From positions 1 through 7,375 of the forward strand of contig JAUPKV010000455.1 of the NCBI GenBank assembly GCA_030837265.1: DNA of 7,375 bases, written 5' to 3'. The notes beneath the pieces were generated by a model. It was not told where the DNA came from and ran no database searches. It was given only the letters and a program-made list of their open reading frames with translations. Position numbers and translations under genes: made by a program. Positions 4,601 through 7,375 of this stretch are shown here, one piece after another (positions within the stretch are counted from its first letter, which is position 1; every line of letters starts with the position of its first letter). The stretch comes from Methanobacteriota archaeon (lineage in GTDB: Archaea; Halobacteriota; Methanosarcinia; Methanosarcinales; Methanosarcinaceae).

Positions 4601-7375
4601 TATCATACGTGGTTCGAAACCCTTCCAAAAGAGCTTCAGACATCAGTGATAGAAAAATGGGGGGAACCCTGGAACAAATCATCAGATTTGGGCTCCAGCC
4701 CCATGATATGGGAAAACAGCAGTGGAAGATATATTGTACTTCCTGCTATCCGCTGCGGAAATGTATGGCTTATGCCTCAGCCTGCAAGGGGTTTTTTCCA
4801 GGATGAAGATGCTCTATACCACAGCAGTGAAGTCCCTCCAACTCACCAGTACATTGCCTTTTACATGTGGTTAAATAATGAATTCAAGCCTGATGCGGTC
4901 ATTCACATGGGGACCCACGGTACCCATGAGTGGCTGCCAGGCCAGTCTTGCGGGATGAACAGGACGAGCGAATGGTCACCTATTTTGCTTGGGGACCTGC
5001 CCAATATTTACCCATACATTGTGGCCAATGTTGGAGAAGGGTTGACTGCAGAATATCGTGGAAATGCCCTTATTATCGACCACCTGACACCTACTCTGGA
5101 GAGAGCAGGGGGGTATGCCGAACTGGAAAATATTACAAGACTCGTGCAGGAGTATTACGGGCTGGAAATGAACGATCAGACCAGGGTCGCTTACCAGATG
5201 GAGATTATTGATGAAATGGAAAGTCTTTCTCTTGACGAGGAACTTGGAACCAATGTGAGTGAACTGAGTGCCTATAACACCACCGAGTTCGAGACCTTCG
5301 TAAGGGATGTCCTGCACGAGTACATCGAAGAGATAGAGGGGGATAGTATACCATACGGCATGCATGTCCTGTCCGAAGTACCTCCCTGTGACAGCCTTGA
5401 TCCACAGAGAGACGAACTTACCGGCATTATTCGGGCTCTTTTGGGCAGCGGTTTTGAGGACAATGTGACAAATGCTTTTTATCAGGGGAACCCGGAGGGA
5501 GTCGCTGAAAATGATACGAAGGTCAATACTCTGGTCTGGGAAGTGGTACGTAACGGAACGGATGTGCAGGAAGCTCAGAACCTGGTCTATGGTCAGAATG
5601 ATTCACTGGTAAGTTCGGACCTTGAACGCGGGGCTGGCTATCTTGAATCAGTACTCGAACCTGATGACTCTGAACTGTTCTCTCTCATAAAGATTTTAGT
5701 TGGGGAAGAATTCAAAGCTGACCTTAAAGCCGCCTTCTATTCAAATTTCACTGAATACCCTGAAGGAATTCCGGAAAACGATACAAAACCAGATGCTCTC
5801 CTCTGGAATGTAATTTGCGGAGGTGAAAGCTCCGAAGAAGCCCAGAACAGGCTATACGGCTGGAATAATTCCTCGGTAACATCTGACCTTGAAAGCGGGC
5901 TTGAGTACAGGAATCAGATCCTTTACCCTCACTGGGATGAACTGGCATACATGGTCCGTTCAATGCTTGGCAGCTCTTTTGAATCCAGAGTTGAGGCAGC
6001 TTTCTATTCGAATACTACGGAATACCCATTAGGCATCCCCCTGACCGACACAAAGGTCGACAGGATGGTCAGGGAGGTCATTGTCATGAATTCCACCCCT
6101 GAAGAGGCACAGATAGCCATCTATGGGAATGCAAATGACACGATAAGCGGGGACCTTCTTACCGGACTTGAGTACAAACAGAGGCTTCTTGATTCGGATG
6201 TAGAACTTGACCGCATCCTTTCTGCCCTCGAAGGCTGCTACATTCCTCCAGGACCTGGGAATGACCCTGTATCCAGGACGGATGCCGTACCCACGGGCCG
6301 GAACTTCTATGGGATAAACTCCGAGCTCTATCCTTCAGAAGCCACATGGAAAACGGGGAAGCTCATGGCCCAGGAACTGCTTGTGGACTATTACGAAAAA
6401 CACGGGGATTATCCGCACAAGGTCGCATTCTCCAGGTTCGGGGTGGACTTTATTCAGGATCACGGAACCCTCGAAGCTGAAGTACTCTACCTTCTAGGGG
6501 TAAAGCCTGTCTGGAACGATAACGGGGTAATTCAGGGATTGGAACTGATTCCTGAAGAAGAGCTCTTGCCCGGCTATGACTCTTCAAAGCCTGGAAGGCC
6601 GCGGATAAACATTGTTTACGTAACGGCAGGGATGCGGGATGCTTTTCCGGAGAAAATCCAGATGATTGATGATGCGGTAAAGCTTGCAAACCTTGCACCG
6701 ACTGTCAACTATCCTAACTATGTGAATGAAAGCACCCGAGTCACATATGACGAAATGTACATGGAATACTTAAATGAGACCGGAAATGCTACAGAGGCTG
6801 CTGCCCTTGCAGATACTCTTTCTACCATGCGCTGTTTCGCTGTGAAAGATGGGACCTATGAGCTTGGGGTTTCCAATCTGATCGAGTCAAGCGGGAGCTG
6901 GGATGATGAATCTGCGATTGCAGAACTTTACCTGAACACCATGGGGTATGCCTACGGCAGTGATCTGTGGGGTTATGAGAGTTCGGAGCTATTATCTTCA
7001 AACCTTGCAGCTGCGGACGCTTCCGTTCATTCCTCAACCTCAAACCTCTATGATGCCTTTGATAATGACGATTTCTTCCAGTATTTCGGAGGGCTGAACC
7101 TGGCGGTCTATTATCTTTCAGGGGAATATCCCGAGATGTATGTTTCGGATACCAGGGACCCGGATGCTGCTGAAATGGTCACTCTCAAAGAGTATATCTA
7201 CAAGAACCTGCGCTCCACTTACTATAATGACAAGTGGATAGAAGGTATGAAGGAGTCGGGCTACTCTGGAGGCTCCATGTTTGCTGAATTTGTTGATAAC
7301 CTCTGGGGCTGGGAAGTTACCAGTCCAGACCTTATCACTGATGAGGTCTGGGAAAATGTTTATGAGACCTACATC
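1676..7375 (+). CDS. cobN-like: Exported CobN/magnesium-chelatase subunit H family protein with multiplied domains (3' end outside window)
   Basis: The frame is open for 1900 codons to the right edge; the C-terminus is missing. Residues 1-21 are a Sec signal peptide (MKHSLLLASLFVFLLVPAVSA). Residues 26-670 hold four tandem copies of the CobN N-terminal domain. The family core follows: GIYYP (675), RPTIGIWFHR (712), HMGTHGTHEWLPGQ (1077-1090), GDLPNIYPYIV (1106), DHLTPTLERAG (1135) and YGMHV (1227). A segment in three copies (1247-1509) precedes YIPPGPGNDP (1522), PTGRNFYG (1539), LYLLGVKPVW, VYVTAGMRDAFP and GGLNLAVYYLSG. The last residues (DKWIEGMKESGYSGG...WENVYETYI) match the usual end of the chelatase domain, so little beyond an anchor is probably missing. 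Classical CobN/ChlH binds the tetrapyrrole in the cytoplasm and inserts Co or Mg with an ATP-driven AAA+ partner. An exported copy cannot do this in the same way. About 40 N-x-S/T sequons support a surface location. The substrate is unknown; corrinoid or haem is plausible. Family call firm, function inferred. Confidence 0.92.
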   Translation, partial: MKHSLLLASLFVFLLVPAVSAAENQVNIMYLGYGENYALEKASTTNDYHEYINFTNVNAYSSSLQEAADSGLIEEQDVILCDMLYSPIYESVKDELERAHDKGTVFVDIRSEDEPEYFDYIYGDSRKNPVRYYYDRMGSSGTDLDYAEKLLICLAKEYANRSDITAEWNVSLANQEDWAKIKILYLGHNGSPSLELANQTSRYRDDIEFRVLEAYDEAGNSPGDELIAAAGSGLLEEQDVLICDNLSSSIYNYDPNLFSDICSAGVYIIDIHPQDQPFNWKNYYNYAYAYETSETTTGEFGGPVEYDTAIGYYYDNMGIETEDEKNNAENLRIYLSKKYGFRPKLTEDWTIEESGKIKIMYLGPETSDALKIAANNSRYSNLIEFTSIMAYDNTGSPGADLLAAVESGLIEDQNVVFCDQLSPAVYESLNDTFWQAHTGGTAFISLNSSGTPVYFNYISDGSADDPICNFYRYMGTDGTVRQKNAEYLLHYLAENYANRPEITNDWDLVRIMYIGFGTNPALELASEANPYSSSIELVNLDAYNNSSDPDNGILLAGESGLIEMQDVIICDMLNSSIHEVLGEYLETAHANGSTIIDIYSFDPPSLAPDYVDYAYNGSENDTFCMYYLNMSTDSEGLENAENILIYLSKTYGNNPDLTGSWTYIESSGSSIPLAGIYYPCSENESFYFEDTSTYLDWYELDSENHKRYNPERPTIGIWFHRTDLQNGYTGAVDALIRDIENKDCNVIAGFDTFDNITEYYCDENGVPLVQCMISLKSFRLNYENPEKGVEELKNLNVPVLCGIVVEESEDSDPADASRGIPTDQVVRKTILPDLDGIFEYIVVGESVKNSTIGFYEYVPIPAQVDWITNRSIKWAELKLKGNSEKKVAVIYYNYPSGKDNIGTASYLDGITSMSKLVEMMAKNGYDVDYVPENPDELLDRLMLQGYNAGSWAEGMLDYLVENREDWGVELVPIEKYHTWFETLPKELQTSVIEKWGEPWNKSSDLGSSPMIWENSSGRYIVLPAIRCGNVWLMPQPARGFFQDEDALYHSSEVPPTHQYIAFYMWLNNEFKPDAVIHMGTHGTHEWLPGQSCGMNRTSEWSPILLGDLPNIYPYIVANVGEGLTAEYRGNALIIDHLTPTLERAGGYAELENITRLVQEYYGLEMNDQTRVAYQMEIIDEMESLSLDEELGTNVSELSAYNTTEFETFVRDVLHEYIEEIEGDSIPYGMHVLSEVPPCDSLDPQRDELTGIIRALLGSGFEDNVTNAFYQGNPEGVAENDTKVNTLVWEVVRNGTDVQEAQNLVYGQNDSLVSSDLERGAGYLESVLEPDDSELFSLIKILVGEEFKADLKAAFYSNFTEYPEGIPENDTKPDALLWNVICGGESSEEAQNRLYGWNNSSVTSDLESGLEYRNQILYPHWDELAYMVRSMLGSSFESRVEAAFYSNTTEYPLGIPLTDTKVDRMVREVIVMNSTPEEAQIAIYGNANDTISGDLLTGLEYKQRLLDSDVELDRILSALEGCYIPPGPGNDPVSRTDAVPTGRNFYGINSELYPSEATWKTGKLMAQELLVDYYEKHGDYPHKVAFSRFGVDFIQDHGTLEAEVLYLLGVKPVWNDNGVIQGLELIPEEELLPGYDSSKPGRPRINIVYVTAGMRDAFPEKIQMIDDAVKLANLAPTVNYPNYVNESTRVTYDEMYMEYLNETGNATEAAALADTLSTMRCFAVKDGTYELGVSNLIESSGSWDDESAIAELYLNTMGYAYGSDLWGYESSELLSSNLAAADASVHSSTSNLYDAFDNDDFFQYFGGLNLAVYYLSGEYPEMYVSDTRDPDAAEMVTLKEYIYKNLRSTYYNDKWIEGMKESGYSGGSMFAEFVDNLWGWEVTSPDLITDEVWENVYETYI
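1751..3685 (+). repeat. Four tandem copies of the CobN N-terminal domain (protein-level repeat)
   Basis: Units begin at residues 26, 181, 357 and 509 (nt 1751, 2216, 2744, 3200). The shared pattern is a beta-strand start (VNIMYLG, IKILYLG, IKIMYLG, VRIMYIG), then an AYD/AYN turn, SGLIEEQDV-type helix, a strand ending in Cys-Asp (C81, C243, C418, C570), a YYY..MG segment, AE.LL.YLA.KY and a closing NRPEIT..W motif. Unit 2 carries a Tyr/Thr-rich insertion (about 283-297). Ordinary CobN proteins have this domain once, before the GIYHP segment. The copies are far too diverged to show as DNA repeats, so the duplications are old. The fold looks like an alternating alpha/beta binding domain; tetrapyrrole or glycan binding cannot be told apart from sequence. 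Confidence 0.85.
4904..4945 (+). other. CobN/ChlH signature motif, with Gln in place of the usual Lys
   Basis: Residues 1077-1090 read HMGTHGTHEWLPGQ. This is the hallmark of the CobN/ChlH/BchH family, normally close to HxGxHGTLEWLPGKQVG; it lies in the conserved core, and the His and Glu are candidate metal or tetrapyrrole ligands. The His residues, Glu1085 and the WLPG turn are kept. Position 1090 is Gln where Lys is typical, and QVG is replaced by SCG. Confidence 0.85.
5414..6202 (+). repeat. Three tandem copies of a helical segment inside the chelatase domain
   Basis: Units begin at residues 1247, 1333 and 1422 (nt 5414, 5672, 5939), with lengths of 86, 89 and 88 residues. Each shows EL..I...LG..F...V..AFY, then a Pro-Gly turn with (N/T)DTK, a hydrophobic helix, EEAQ..(L/I)YG, SSV.SDLESGLEY and a short spacer. 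A fourth partial copy (ELDRILSALEGCY, from 1510) leads into YIPPGPG. In ordinary CobN the path from the conserved His-Val landmark (here YGMHV) to YIPPGPG has roughly one such segment. This protein therefore has about 170 extra residues within the catalytic domain without losing the frame or the flanking motifs. Confidence 0.85.

Noticed and set aside
4976..5365. Minus-strand open frame of 129 codons, and smaller antisense frames between 2960 and 7043
   Set aside because: All are shadows of the single long reading frame, which has clear CobN-family landmarks across the same positions.
1676..7375. Possible frameshift or fusion of separate genes in the long frame, given the repeats
   Set aside because: I read the frame codon by codon from 1676 to 7375 without a stop. 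Family motifs before, between and after the repeats are all in the same frame, so it is one intact gene.

Overview
The window looks like archaeal chromosome, most likely Methanosarcina or a close relative. The signs are TATA-box promoters with short purine-rich ribosome binding sites, frequent ATA, AGG and AGA codons, a long AT-rich intergenic region, and very large exported proteins rich in N-glycosylation sequons. The genus is inferred from this style and from recalled family members, not from a search.

Layout. (1) Positions 1-531, minus strand: the N-terminal 177 codons of an exported PQQ-type beta-propeller protein, cut by the left edge. (2) Positions 532-1675: a 1.14-kb AT-rich divergent intergenic region with no convincing protein gene. 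It holds a long hairpin in the leader of the minus-strand gene (548-600), a possible decayed insertion-sequence end (811-965) with interleaved inverted repeats, an 11-bp tandem direct repeat (1116-1139), a strong TATA box followed by a perfect 10-bp palindrome and a possible small RNA (1155-1310), an inverted repeat (1513-1540) and the likely promoter of the right-hand gene (1570-1578). (3) Positions 1676-7375, plus strand: one uninterrupted reading frame of 1900 codons that runs off the right edge. It encodes an exported member of the CobN/ChlH/BchH family (large subunit of cobalto- and magnesium chelatases).

The chelatase-like protein is the centre of interest. It starts with a Sec signal peptide. 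The N-terminal domain that precedes the conserved GIYHP-type segment in CobN proteins is present four times in tandem (residues 26-670). A helical segment between the HV and YIPPGPG landmarks is present three times (residues 1247-1509). The family signature HMGTHGTHEWLPG and the downstream landmarks (GDLP.IYPYIV, DHLTP.L.RAG, YIPPGPG, PTGRNFY, GGLNLAVYYLSG) are all kept, so this is not a decayed copy.

Both genes encode predicted exported proteins and are transcribed away from each other. My working inference is that they belong to a cell-surface system handling metal-tetrapyrroles (corrinoid or haem) or their metal. A CobN-type protein outside the membrane could not use the cytoplasmic ATPase partners of classical chelatases. 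It would more likely bind a tetrapyrrole, or remove or insert metal without ATP. No transporter or ATPase subunit lies within the window to test this.
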